Positions 16,332 through 24,685 of a DNA stretch of 64,000 nucleotides are shown in pieces (position 1 is the first letter of the stretch; each line of letters starts with the position of its first letter). The DNA is from Blastococcus aggregatus (lineage in GTDB: Bacteria; Actinomycetota; Actinomycetes; Mycobacteriales; Geodermatophilaceae), in assembly GCF_900221005.1 (NCBI RefSeq), contig NZ_OBQI01000003.1, positions 434,001 to 498,000 of the forward strand, read 5' to 3'. The translations under genes were made by a program, and so were the position numbers. The notes beneath the pieces are model-generated. The model worked only from the letters and a program-made list of their open reading frames with translations. It was not told the DNA's origin and did no database searches.

Positions 16332-17183
16332 TCAGCGGGGGCTGGGCACCTCCGGCCGGCGGACCGCGGTGAGCAGCAGGTACTCCCACTCCAGCGCGCC
16401 GTCGCGGGCGGACCGGCGCACGAGGTCGGCCAGGTCGGCGTCGAGCGCGGCCGCCCGGTCCGGCTCGTCGGCCAGCGCCTTGTAGACGGCGATGGTCGGG
16501 CCGTACCGCGCCTTGAAGTAGTCGCGGAACGCCTCGGGCGTGGCGAAGAGGTCGACGGGGAGCGTCCGGCGCTCGACCACCACGTCGGTCACCCGGTCGC
16601 CCAGCAGCTCGCGGACGTGCTGCTCGCTGCCCCACAGCGGAGGCGGCTGCGCCCCGGGTGGGGGCGGCGGCGCGTAGGGCTTCATGGTGGCGAACATCTG
16701 CCCGATGAAGCCCTCGGGCGTCCAGCTGAGCAGCGCGATCCGGCCACCGGCACGGCAGACCCGCACCAGCTCGTCGGCTGCCCGCTGGTGGTGCGGCGCG
16801 AACATCACGCCGATGCACGACACCACGACGTCGAACTCCCCGTCGGAGAACGGCAGCGCCTCGGCGTCGGCCTCCCGCCACTCCAGCTCCACCCCGCGCT
16901 CGGCGGCGCGGGCCCGGCCGGCCTCGAACAGCTCGGGGGTGAGATCGGAGGCGACCACAGCGGCTCCGGCCTCGGCGGCGGCGATCGCCACGTTGCCGGT
17001 GCCCGCCGCGACGTCGAGGACGCGGTCCCCGGGGCGCACCCCGGCGGCCGTGACCACGATCGGGCCGAGGTCGAGGAGGAGGTCGGTCGCGAGCGACGGG
17101 TAGTCGCCCGAGGCCCACATGGCGCGGTGGCGGGCCTTGAGCGCGCGGTCGGCGTCGGCGGGAGTGGAGGTCGTGGAGGTCAT
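16332..17183 (-). CDS. Class I SAM-dependent methyltransferase
   Basis: A 283-residue methyltransferase of the UbiE/COQ5-like group. Motif I is VLDVAAGTGNVA (55-66); ASDLTPELF, FSDGEFDVVVSCIGVMFAP and LVRVCRAGGRIALLSWTPEG are the further SAM-domain motifs. The C-terminal half carries a region often present in actinobacterial proteins of this kind. It stands alone on the minus strand between prfC and an uncharacterised gene. The acceptor substrate is unknown. Confidence 0.87.
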   Translation of the reverse strand: MTSTTSTPADADRALKARHRAMWASGDYPSLATDLLLDLGPIVVTAAGVRPGDRVLDVAAGTGNVAIAAAEAGAAVVASDLTPELFEAGRARAAERGVELEWREADAEALPFSDGEFDVVVSCIGVMFAPHHQRAADELVRVCRAGGRIALLSWTPEGFIGQMFATMKPYAPPPPPGAQPPPLWGSEQHVRELLGDRVTDVVVERRTLPVDLFATPEAFRDYFKARYGPTIAVYKALADEPDRAAALDADLADLVRRSARDGALEWEYLLLTAVRRPEVPSPR

Positions 17184-17261
17184 CGGTGCGGGGCCTTCGG
17201 GTCCGAGGGACCGGCGCCCCCGCGAGCCGGCGTGCTGGGTCAGCGCCCGTCAGGCTGGCGC

Positions 17262-17296
17262 CCGGGACCTCGGGCCGACAGGGTCCGAGGGCCCGG
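17262..17296 (-). terminator. Hairpin after the 17297-18127 gene
   Basis: Arms 17262-17276 and 17282-17296 pair over 15 positions with one mismatch and one wobble around GACAG, directly next to the stop codon of the leftward gene. Confidence 0.72.
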
Positions 17297-18127
17297 TCAG
17301 CCGATCTCGGCCGCCCGCAGGATCACCAGGGCCTCGTCGACCGTCGCCGGCTGGACCGGGAGGTGGGGCAGGACGCCGGGCAGCTCCTCGGGCTCCAGCC
17401 CGCTGTCGACCAGGGCCGCCAGCAACACCGCCGCCTCGTCCGGCGGGACCGGGACGGTGCACCCGGACTCCTCCAGCGCGGCACGGGCGAGGAACAACGC
17501 CCCCGCCAGGCTGTCGTCGGGCACCGGCACCTCCGGCGCCGCGACGGCGGCCCGGGTGGCGGCCTCGGCCGCGCGCACCAGGGACAGCGGCAGCCCCTCG
17601 GTCTCCACCTCGAGCAGGGGCACCGCGCCCAGGGCGGCGAGCACCAGCTGCTCGGCGTCGATCCGCAGCGGCGCCTCCCACTCCCCCGCCCGGACGACGG
17701 CGGGCAGGTCGTCGCCGTCCTCCCCGACGTCCTCGGCCAGCTCCGCCCACGCCGCCGGCCGGCGCTCGCGGGCGCGCTCGGCGGCGGCGACGCAGGTGGC
17801 GTGCACGAACGGCACGAGCACCTCGTCGTCGAACCGCTCGGCGTGCACGCCGCCGTCCGGCGTCAGGGCGTTCAGCGCGTCCTGGAAGCTGCCGGGCACC
17901 GCGTCGGCCAGCTCGAACCGGCCGTCGTCGTCACTGGCCAGCGGCAGCCCGCCGACCGCCCGCTCCCCGAGCGTCGGCCCGGTGGGCTGCGGCAGGCCGG
18001 CCCGGCGGCGCAGGTGCGGCCGGTCGGAGAGCCCCACCGCCCACGCGCAGCTCTCCGCGATCAGCGCGGGGGTCCGCTCCCGCAGCACCTCGCGGGCGAG
18101 CAGCCCCATCCAGTCGACGTCGAACAC
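17297..18127 (-). CDS. Uncharacterised protein, acidic and alanine rich
   Basis: A 276-residue protein without signal peptide or transmembrane helix that I do not recognise. It is acidic, rich in Ala, Glu and Leu, and predicted mostly helical. The only distinctive stretch is the N-terminal DVDWMGLLAREVLRERTP. Codon use is like its neighbours, a hairpin follows its stop, and the frame stays open over its full length, so it is a real gene. The ATG at 18127 lacks a strong ribosome site. Confidence 0.7.
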   Translation of the reverse strand: MFDVDWMGLLAREVLRERTPALIAESCAWAVGLSDRPHLRRRAGLPQPTGPTLGERAVGGLPLASDDDGRFELADAVPGSFQDALNALTPDGGVHAERFDDEVLVPFVHATCVAAAERARERRPAAWAELAEDVGEDGDDLPAVVRAGEWEAPLRIDAEQLVLAALGAVPLLEVETEGLPLSLVRAAEAATRAAVAAPEVPVPDDSLAGALFLARAALEESGCTVPVPPDEAAVLLAALVDSGLEPEELPGVLPHLPVQPATVDEALVILRAAEIG

Positions 18128-18192
18128 GGGCTCCAGTGTCCCAGCGGGCCACGGTCAGGGGGTGGGCTCGGTCGGAGGCGTGCCCAGCGGCG

Positions 18193-18645
18193 CTACAGCT
18201 CGCGGTCGCGGACGACGTGCACCGCGGCCTCCTCCGCCGAGGCCGCGGCGCCGTCGATGCCCTCGTCGCGGGCCCACAGCTGCTCGTCGGTGTCGGCGTC
18301 CCCGCCGTCGTCCGAGGCGACCAGCCGGCCCGCCCGGACGTCGCCCACCTCGTCGTCGAGCAGTTCGCCGTCGGTGTCGGAGCTGTCGCCGAGGCCGTCC
18401 CCCTCGTCCGGGACGCCGTCGGGCAGCTCCCGGGCCAGCCGCCCGTCGAGGCTCTCGCCGGCGGACTCCTCCGCCTCCGTCGTCCCCCAGTCCTCCACGG
18501 CCCAGGGGCGCTCGGGCGGCGAGTACCCGGTGTCCAGGACGTCGCGGACCCCGCGCGGGTCCTCGAGGGTGTCCTCCGCCTCGAGCAGCCCGGTGGCTTC
18601 CTCGGGGTCGGTGCCGTCCGTACCGTGGATCCCTGGCTCCACCAT
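18193..18645 (-). CDS. DUF5709-type acidic protein
   Basis: A 150-residue, strongly acidic protein. DVLDTGYSPPERPWAVEDWG (about 35-54) followed by ESAGESLDGRLARELPD is the pattern of the actinobacterial DUF5709 family, whose function is unknown. No signal peptide or membrane segment. The ATG at 18645 has GGAGG eight bases upstream. Only 27 bases separate it from the divergent UBP zinc-finger gene, so both promoters must overlap and the two may be co-regulated. Confidence 0.85.
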   Translation of the reverse strand: MVEPGIHGTDGTDPEEATGLLEAEDTLEDPRGVRDVLDTGYSPPERPWAVEDWGTTEAEESAGESLDGRLARELPDGVPDEGDGLGDSSDTDGELLDDEVGDVRAGRLVASDDGGDADTDEQLWARDEGIDGAAASAEEAAVHVVRDREL

Positions 18646-18672
18646 GTGCGTACCTCCAGCTGGGAGTGGGCG

Positions 18673-19017
18673 ATGAGCGATCCGGCGATCGACCCCGCGG
18701 TGCCGCCGTCCGGCGAGGGGTGCGTGGAGTGCGATGCCAGCGGCGGCTGGTGGTTCCACCTGCGCCGCTGCGCCGCCTGCGGGCACGTCGGCTGCTGCGA
18801 CTCCTCGCCCGGGCAGCACGCCCGGGCCCACGCCGGCGCGACGGGCCACCCGGTGGTGCGCAGCTTCGAGCCGGGCGAGGACTGGTTCTGGAGCTTCGCC
18901 TCCGACGGCCCAGTGGCCGGCGCGGAGCTCGCGCCGCCCCAGCACCGCCCGCTCGACCAGCCGGCGCCCGGCCCGCGCGACCGCGTCCCCGCCGACTGGC
19001 GGTCGCGGCTGCACTGA
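18673..19017 (+). CDS. UBP-type zinc-finger protein
   Basis: A 114-residue protein that is mostly one ZnF-UBP domain. The ligand pattern is clear: C17, C20, C33, C36, C41/C42, H49, H53 and H59. In eukaryotes this fold binds the free C-terminal Gly-Gly of ubiquitin; in bacteria without ubiquitin its partner is unknown. The actinobacterial form usually stands alone, as here. The ATG at 18673 follows GGGAGTGGG. A long upstream in-frame extension is antisense sequence to other genes and is not coding. Confidence 0.9.
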   Translation: MSDPAIDPAVPPSGEGCVECDASGGWWFHLRRCAACGHVGCCDSSPGQHARAHAGATGHPVVRSFEPGEDWFWSFASDGPVAGAELAPPQHRPLDQPAPGPRDRVPADWRSRLH

Positions 19018-19103
19018 CCCCGGCACCGGGCCGAGTGTCGTCCGGCCGGCGCCCGAGGGCCAGTGCCGCGCGCGCCGTCGACCGGCCACCGCCCGGCGGT
19101 CGG

Positions 19104-20528
19104 TCACTCCGCGGCGGCCCCCGCCGTGTGCCCCTCGACCTGCTCGCTGCCGGGCGGCCCGATCCACACCGTCTTCGCGTTCATGAACTCTCGCATGCCG
19201 AGCTCGGTGAGCTCCCGGCCGTAGCCGCTCTGCTTCACCCCGCCGAAGGGCAGCTCCGGGTAGCTGGTGGTCATCCCGTTGACGAACGCCATGCCGGAGG
19301 CGATGTCGCGGACGAACTGCGCCCGCTCGCCCTCGTCCTCGCTCCACAGGTTGCTGCCCAGGCCGTAGGGGTGGCTGTTGGCGATCTCGATGGCCTCGTC
19401 GAGCGAGTCCACGGTGAACAGCGCGGCGACCGGGCCGAACACCTCCTCGGCGTAGAGGTCCATCTCGGGGGTGATGTCGCTGAGCAGCGTCGGCTCGAAG
19501 AACCAGCCGGGCCGGTCCACCCGCTTCCCGCCGGTCAGCACGGTCGCCCCCTTCGCGACGGCGTCCTGCACGTACTTCTCGACGTCCTCCAGGCCGGACT
19601 CGGTGGCCAGCGGGCCGATCTGGGTGTCCTCGTCCATCGGGTCGCCGACGGTCAGGGCGGCGATCTTCTCGGTGAACAGGCGGGTGAACTCCTCGGCGAC
19701 CTCGCGGTGCACGAAGAACCGCTTCGCCGCGATGCAGCTCTGGCCGTTGTTCTGGTTGCGGGAGGTCACCGCCACCTCGGCCGCCCGCTCCAGGTGGGCC
19801 GAGGGCATGACGATGAACGGGTCGCTGCCGCCGAGCTCCAGGACGGTGGGCTTCAGCGCGTCGCCGGCGATCGAGGCGACCGACTGCCCGGCCGGGGCGC
19901 TGCCGGTGAGTGTCGCCGCGGCCACCCGGTCGTCGCGCAGCACCCGCTCGATGGTCGACGAGCCGATCAGCAGGGTCTGGAAGACGTCGTCGGGGAAGCC
20001 CGCCTTGCGGAAGAGCTCCTCCAGGTACAGCGCGGTCTGCGGAACGTTGCTCGCGTGCTTGAGCAGCCCGACGTTGCCGGCCATCAGCGCGGGGGCGGCG
20101 AAGCGCATCGCCTGCCAGAGCGGGAAGTTCCACGGCATGACGGCCAGCACCACGCCGATCGGCTGGTGGACGACGTAGGCCTGCGCCGCCCCGACCGCGG
20201 CGGCGTCGTAGGGCTGCGGCTCGAGCAGCGCCGGGCCGTTGTCGGCGTACCAGCGCAGCGCCGCGGCGCACTTGCCCACCTCGGCCTTGGCGGAGGCGAG
20301 CGTCTTGCCCATCTCGGTGGTCATCAGCTCGGCCACCGCGTCGGTGTCCGCGTCGAGCACCTCGGCGGCGTCGCGCAGCCACTCGGCCCGCTGGGCCGGC
20401 GTCGTCCGGCGGTAGGCCGCCGCCGCAGCCGCCGCCCGCGCCAGCTTCTCCTCGAGCGCGTCGTCGGTGAGGGGCTCGAAGGTCCGGAGCGTCTCCCCGG
20501 TGGTCGGATTGGTGGTGGCGATGGCCAT
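19104..20528 (-). CDS. NAD(P)-dependent succinate-semialdehyde dehydrogenase
   Basis: A 474-residue aldehyde dehydrogenase close to actinobacterial GabD1-type enzymes, which oxidise succinic semialdehyde to succinate in 4-aminobutyrate or 2-oxoglutarate breakdown. PWNFPLWQAMRFAAP (about 130-145), the catalytic Glu in ELGGSDPFIV and the catalytic Cys in NNGQSCIAAKRFF are present, and EVFGPVAALF lies in the C-terminal half. The ATG at 20528 follows GGAGGG at a proper distance. Other short aldehydes remain possible substrates. Confidence 0.92.
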   Translation of the reverse strand: MAIATTNPTTGETLRTFEPLTDDALEEKLARAAAAAAAYRRTTPAQRAEWLRDAAEVLDADTDAVAELMTTEMGKTLASAKAEVGKCAAALRWYADNGPALLEPQPYDAAAVGAAQAYVVHQPIGVVLAVMPWNFPLWQAMRFAAPALMAGNVGLLKHASNVPQTALYLEELFRKAGFPDDVFQTLLIGSSTIERVLRDDRVAAATLTGSAPAGQSVASIAGDALKPTVLELGGSDPFIVMPSAHLERAAEVAVTSRNQNNGQSCIAAKRFFVHREVAEEFTRLFTEKIAALTVGDPMDEDTQIGPLATESGLEDVEKYVQDAVAKGATVLTGGKRVDRPGWFFEPTLLSDITPEMDLYAEEVFGPVAALFTVDSLDEAIEIANSHPYGLGSNLWSEDEGERAQFVRDIASGMAFVNGMTTSYPELPFGGVKQSGYGRELTELGMREFMNAKTVWIGPPGSEQVEGHTAGAAAE

Positions 20529-20628
20529 GGTGGATCCCTCCGTCGGTCGCATCGCTCACCTGCCCGGCGCAGCGCCGGTGAAACGGCCGCTCCGCCCAGC
20601 GGACCGGGGCGCGCGGTCCAGCCCGCCG

Positions 20629-22107
20629 TCAGCGCGTGCGGAGCACCTCCTCGAGCGCCGCCCGCACGCCGCGGGTGCGCACCAGGTCCAGCGTCGCCCG
20701 GTAGGTCGCGGCGAAGCGCTCGTCGTCGACCAGGTCGCCGAACAGCTCGCGGTCGGAGACGAACGCCAGCGGGTCGTCGGCCTGCCGTCCGGCAGCGGCC
20801 ATGAGCCGCTCGCGCAGCGGGTCGACCACCTCGATCGGGGCGCCGTCCTCCCCCACGCCCTCGGCGTACCGGGCCCAGCCGGCCAGGACCGCCACCGAGC
20901 AGCGGATCTCGCCCCCGGAGGCCAGGTTCGCCCGCAGCACCGGGAGCAGGAACTTGGGGATCCGGTCCGAGCTCTCCGCGCCGAGCCGGGCGAGCGGATC
21001 CCGCATGGTCGGCGTGGCGAACCGGCCGATGAGGTCGGCCTTGTAGGAGTCCAGGTCGATGCCCGGCACCGGCGCCAGCGTCGGCGTCGCCTCCTCGTCC
21101 ATGTAGGCGTGCAGGAACCGGCGGAACAGCGGGTCCTGGCAGACGTCGTGCATGTAGGTGTGGCCGGCCAGCGTGCCCAGGTAGGCCATGGCCTGGTGGC
21201 TGCCGTTGAGCAGCCGCAGCTTCATCAGCTCGTAGGGCTCCACGTCGTCCACCATCTGGACGCCGACGTCCTCCAGCGGCGGCCGGCCGCTGCCGAACCG
21301 GTCCTCCAGCACCCACTGCGTCCACGGCTCGCAGACCACCGGCCAGGCGTCCTCGACGCCGAACCGGCGGGCCAGGTCCGCGCGGTGCTCGTCGGTCGTC
21401 GACGGGGTGATCCGGTCGACCATCGAGTTCGGGAAGGGCACCTCGCGGTCGACCCACTCCCCCAGGGCCGGGTCCCGCAGCGCGGCGAAGGCGCCGAAGC
21501 TCCCCCGCGCGACGTCGCCGTTGCCCGGGATGTTGTCGCAGGACAGAACGGTGAACGGCGGGATGCCTCTCTCGCGCCGGCGGACCAGGGCCTCGGTGAC
21601 CAGGCCGAAGCTGGTCCGCGGGGCGGCTCCGGGGACCAGGTCGGCCCGCACCCCCGCGTCGTCGGCGTCGAACGCGCCCGTCACGGCGTCCACGTTGTAC
21701 CCGCCCTCGGTGATGGTGAGCGACACGATGCGGATCGCGGGGTCGGCCATCCGCTCGACGACGGCCTCCGGATCGTCCGGGGCCAGCAGGTACTCGATGA
21801 CCGAGCCGATGACCTGCGCGCTCCGGTAGCCGTCGGGATGGGTGACGATCAGCGTGTAGAGGCAGTCCTGGGCGGCCATCACCTCGGCCATGCGCCGGTC
21901 GCCGGGCAGCACGCCGACGCCGACGATCCCCCAGTCCAGCGCCTGCCCCCGGCTCATGAGCCGGTCCAGGTACATCGCCTGGTGCGAGCGGTGGAAGCCG
22001 CCCACGCCCAGGTGGACGATGCCGGCGCGGACCTGCGCGCGGTCGTAGCCGGGCGTGGTCACCGACGCGCTCAGCAGGGGCAGGGTGCGGGAGGACAGTG
22101 CGGGCAC
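20629..22107 (-). CDS. Mannitol dehydrogenase family protein (mannitol 2-dehydrogenase-like)
   Basis: A 492-residue polyol-specific long-chain dehydrogenase. The N-terminal NAD-binding part has HLGVGGFHRSHQAMYLD; the C-terminal catalytic part has the family signature KLRLLNGSHQAMAYLG with conserved Lys and His, and FPNSMVDRITP. It would oxidise mannitol to fructose, or a uronate relative (fructuronate/mannonate), in the cytoplasm; family-level sequence does not decide. The start is the GTG at 22107 with AAGGTGG five bases upstream. No sugar transporter is adjacent. Confidence 0.93.
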   Translation of the reverse strand: MPALSSRTLPLLSASVTTPGYDRAQVRAGIVHLGVGGFHRSHQAMYLDRLMSRGQALDWGIVGVGVLPGDRRMAEVMAAQDCLYTLIVTHPDGYRSAQVIGSVIEYLLAPDDPEAVVERMADPAIRIVSLTITEGGYNVDAVTGAFDADDAGVRADLVPGAAPRTSFGLVTEALVRRRERGIPPFTVLSCDNIPGNGDVARGSFGAFAALRDPALGEWVDREVPFPNSMVDRITPSTTDEHRADLARRFGVEDAWPVVCEPWTQWVLEDRFGSGRPPLEDVGVQMVDDVEPYELMKLRLLNGSHQAMAYLGTLAGHTYMHDVCQDPLFRRFLHAYMDEEATPTLAPVPGIDLDSYKADLIGRFATPTMRDPLARLGAESSDRIPKFLLPVLRANLASGGEIRCSVAVLAGWARYAEGVGEDGAPIEVVDPLRERLMAAAGRQADDPLAFVSDRELFGDLVDDERFAATYRATLDLVRTRGVRAALEEVLRTR

Positions 22108-22198
22108 CCGACCACCTTCCCCCGCGGCCCCCCGCCCTGACGGGAGGGGCGGACCGAATGGCGTTCGAGGATGTGGGATCGTCGCACCTACACGTCGA

Positions 22199-22219
22199 GA
22201 CCGCAGAGCGACTGCGGTC
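22199..22219. promoter_or_regulatory. Hairpin/palindrome in the leader of the acyl-CoA dehydrogenase operon
   Basis: GACCGCAG (22199-22206) and CTGCGGTC (22212-22219) pair perfectly around AGCGA, 14 bases before the start codon and just before the GAGG ribosome site. It could be an operator or a leader stem-loop. Confidence 0.45.
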
Positions 22220-22233
22220 AGGAATGAGGACCG

Positions 22234-23409
22234 ATGCAGTTGCAGCTGTCCCCGGAGATGCAGGCCTTCCGGGAGGAGATGCGGACCTTCTTCACCACCC
22301 AGGTGCCGCAGGAGATCCGCGACAAGGTGGCCGCCCGCCGCCACGCGTCCAAGGACGACTTCGTCACGACCCAGCAGATCCTCAACGCTGCCGGGCTGGC
22401 GGTGCCGCACTGGCCGGTCGAGTACGGCGGCCGTGACTGGACCCCGCTGCAGCGCCACATCTGGCGCGAGGAGATGCAGCTGGCCCACGTGCCCGAGCCG
22501 CTGGCGTTCAACACCAGCATGATCGGCCCGGTGCTGGCCCAGTTCGGCAACCAGGAGCAGAAGGACCGCTTCCTGGCCAAGACGGCCAACCTCGACATCT
22601 GGTGGTGCCAGGGCTTCTCCGAGCCCGACGCCGGTTCCGACCTGGCCGGGCTGCGCACCACCGCCGTCCAGGACGGCGACGAGTGGGTCGTCAACGGTCA
22701 GAAGACCTGGACGACCATGGGCCAGTACGCCGACTGGATCTTCTGCCTCGCCCGCACGGACCCGACGGCGGAGAAGAAGCAGCGCGGCATCTCGATGCTG
22801 GTCTTCCCGATGGACACCCCCGGCGTGACCCTCCGCCCGATCGAGCTGCTCGACGGCGGCTTCGAGGTCAACGAGGTCTTCTTCGAGGACGTCCGCGTCC
22901 CGTCGGAGAACCTCATCGGCGAGGTCAACAAGGGCTGGGACCAGGCCAAGTTCCTGCTCGGCAACGAGCGCGTGGGCATCGCCCGCGTCGGCGGCACCAA
23001 GGGCATGCTCGCCCTGGCCAAGGAGCTGGCCCGCGAGACGACCTACAACGGCCGTCCGCTGCTGGAGGACGCGCGCTACTCCTCCCGCATCGCCGAGATC
23101 GAGAACGAGCTCGTCGCCCTGGAGCTGACCGCGCTGCGCGTGGTCGCGAACTCCGCCGACGGGAAGCCGCACCCGGCGTCCTCGGTGCTCAAGCTCAAGG
23201 GCTCGGTGCTCCAGCAGGAGGTCACCGAGCTGATCGTCGACATCGCCGGCCCGCTGTCGGTGGCCTCGTTCGCCGAGGAGGGCTCCGACGTGCCCGACTG
23301 GGCGCGGGTCTCGGCCCCCGAGTACCTCAACTACCGGAAGGTCTCCATCTACGGAGGCTCCAACGAGGTGCAGCGCGTCATCATCAGCGGCACGATCCTG
23401 GGGTTGTGA
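22234..23409 (+). CDS. Acyl-CoA dehydrogenase (FadE-like), first subunit
   Basis: A 391-residue FAD acyl-CoA dehydrogenase catalysing alpha-beta desaturation of an acyl-CoA. QGFSEPDAGSDLAGL (about 128-142) and VNGQKTWTT are FAD/substrate motifs. The C-terminal IYGGSNEVQRVIISGTILG has the Glu of family members that use this position as base. GAGG precedes the ATG. The next gene, 7 bases later, encodes a second acyl-CoA dehydrogenase. Adjacent FadE genes in actinobacteria often form alpha2-beta2 enzymes acting on steroid side chains or other bulky acyl-CoAs, a reasonable inference here. Confidence 0.93.
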   Translation: MQLQLSPEMQAFREEMRTFFTTQVPQEIRDKVAARRHASKDDFVTTQQILNAAGLAVPHWPVEYGGRDWTPLQRHIWREEMQLAHVPEPLAFNTSMIGPVLAQFGNQEQKDRFLAKTANLDIWWCQGFSEPDAGSDLAGLRTTAVQDGDEWVVNGQKTWTTMGQYADWIFCLARTDPTAEKKQRGISMLVFPMDTPGVTLRPIELLDGGFEVNEVFFEDVRVPSENLIGEVNKGWDQAKFLLGNERVGIARVGGTKGMLALAKELARETTYNGRPLLEDARYSSRIAEIENELVALELTALRVVANSADGKPHPASSVLKLKGSVLQQEVTELIVDIAGPLSVASFAEEGSDVPDWARVSAPEYLNYRKVSIYGGSNEVQRVIISGTILGL

Positions 23410-23416
23410 GATAGCC

Positions 23417-24565
23417 ATGGACTTCACCTACGACAGCGAGCAGAACGACCTGCGCGAGGCCGTGGCGGCGCTGCTGGCGCGCGCCTACGGCGACAGCGAG
23501 GTGCGCCGCAAGGTCACCAAGAACGACCCGGGCTTCGACGAGAAGGTCTGGACGCAGCTGGCCGAGATGGGCCTGCTGGGTCTGCCCTTCGCCGAGGAGC
23601 ACGGCGGCATGGGCGCCGGCCCGGTCGAGGTCGCGATCGTCGCCGAGGAGATCGGGCGGGTGCTCGCACCCGAGCCGTTCATCGAGGCCGTCGTCCTCGC
23701 CGGCGGGCTCGTCGACGCCGTCGGCACCGACGCGCAGAAGGGCGAGCTCCTCGGGGCCCTCGCCGGCGGCACCTCGGTGCCGGCCTTCGCGCACGCCGAG
23801 ATCGGCGCCCGCTGGACGGCGTCCGCCTCGGCGGTCACGGCCACCGAGGCCGGCGGCAGCTGGACGCTGAGCGGCGTCAAGGAGCCGGTGCCGCACGGCG
23901 CCCGCGCCGACGTCCTCGTCGTCTCCGCCGCGCTCCCCGGCGGCGGCACCGGGCTGTTCGTCGTGAACGGCGACGCCTCCGGGCTGAACCGGACCGGCTA
24001 CCGCAACATCGACGGCACCCGGTCGGCCAAGGTCCGCTTCGAGGGCACCCCGGCGACCCAGCTGGGCACCGGCGGCGACCAGACCGACGCCATCGAGCGC
24101 GCGCTGGCCGTGGCCCGGATCGCCTACGCGCACGAGTCCGTGGGCGCCATGGACACCGCGCTGCGCACCACCACCGAGTACCTGAAGACCCGCAAGCAGT
24201 TCGGGGTCACGCTGAACAAGTTCCAGGCGCTCAACTTCCGCGCCGCGGACATGTACGTGTCCCTGGAGCTGGCCCGCAGCATCGCGCTGTGGGCCTCGGT
24301 GGTGCAGCTCTCCGACGGTGACGTCGTCACCGCCGCCGACCGGGCCCGGCTGCTCACCAGCCGCACCGGCCGGCACATCGGCAAGGACGCCATCCAGCTG
24401 CACGGTGGCATCGGTGTGACCGCCGAGTACAAGGTCGGTCACTACACCGCCCGGCTCACCGCCATCGACCACCTGCTGGGCGACGGCGACTTCGCCGCCG
24501 ACCGGCTGGCGGCGAAGGTCGGCAGCTACCCGACCGTGGACCCGCTGGGCGCCCCGTACGCCTGA
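23417..24565 (+). CDS. Acyl-CoA dehydrogenase (FadE-like), second subunit
   Basis: A 382-residue acyl-CoA dehydrogenase-family partner of the preceding gene. The N-terminal domain MDFTYDSEQNDLREAVAALLAR and the C-terminal IQLHGGIGVTAEYKVGHYTARL match the family. The mid-domain flavin motif is degenerate compared with the first subunit, as is usual in the weaker half of heteromeric FadE pairs. Spacing of 7 bases indicates one transcript; a strong terminator follows. The substrate is unknown, and no CoA ligase, hydratase or thiolase is adjacent. Confidence 0.9.
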   Translation: MDFTYDSEQNDLREAVAALLARAYGDSEVRRKVTKNDPGFDEKVWTQLAEMGLLGLPFAEEHGGMGAGPVEVAIVAEEIGRVLAPEPFIEAVVLAGGLVDAVGTDAQKGELLGALAGGTSVPAFAHAEIGARWTASASAVTATEAGGSWTLSGVKEPVPHGARADVLVVSAALPGGGTGLFVVNGDASGLNRTGYRNIDGTRSAKVRFEGTPATQLGTGGDQTDAIERALAVARIAYAHESVGAMDTALRTTTEYLKTRKQFGVTLNKFQALNFRAADMYVSLELARSIALWASVVQLSDGDVVTAADRARLLTSRTGRHIGKDAIQLHGGIGVTAEYKVGHYTARLTAIDHLLGDGDFAADRLAAKVGSYPTVDPLGAPYA

Positions 24566-24581
24566 CGCACCCGCGAGACGA

Positions 24582-24616
24582 CAGAGCCCCGCTCCCCTTC
24601 GGGGGGCGGGGCTCTG
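24582..24616 (+). terminator. Terminator hairpin of the acyl-CoA dehydrogenase operon
   Basis: CAGAGCCCCGCTCCCC (24582-24597) pairs with 24601-24616 with a single mismatch around TTC, 16 bases after the stop codon. Confidence 0.9.
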
Positions 24617-24627
24617 CCGCGTCCGGC

Positions 24628-24673
24628 GGACTTCCGGTGCAGGAAGTCCGGGACTTCCGGTGCAGGAAGTCCG
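24628..24673. repeat. Tandem duplicated 23-base hairpin
   Basis: Two identical 23-base units (24628-24650, 24651-24673) abut. Each is an 8-bp stem-loop, GGACTTCC-GGTGCA-GGAAGTCC, plus one G. They follow the forward terminator and lie 12 bases beyond the stop of the leftward HDOD gene, so they probably end that transcript. Exact duplication points to recent slippage or to selection for two stem-loops. Confidence 0.85.
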
Positions 24674-24685
24674 GGGAGGGGTGGG

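Noticed and set aside
16617-20804. A 1395-codon plus-strand open frame
   Set aside because: Antisense to several well supported genes; only the UBP zinc-finger part (18673-19017) is in another, real frame. Composition is typical of shadow frames.
24628-24673. CRISPR-like repeat pair
   Set aside because: The units abut without spacers, there are only two, and no cas gene is present.
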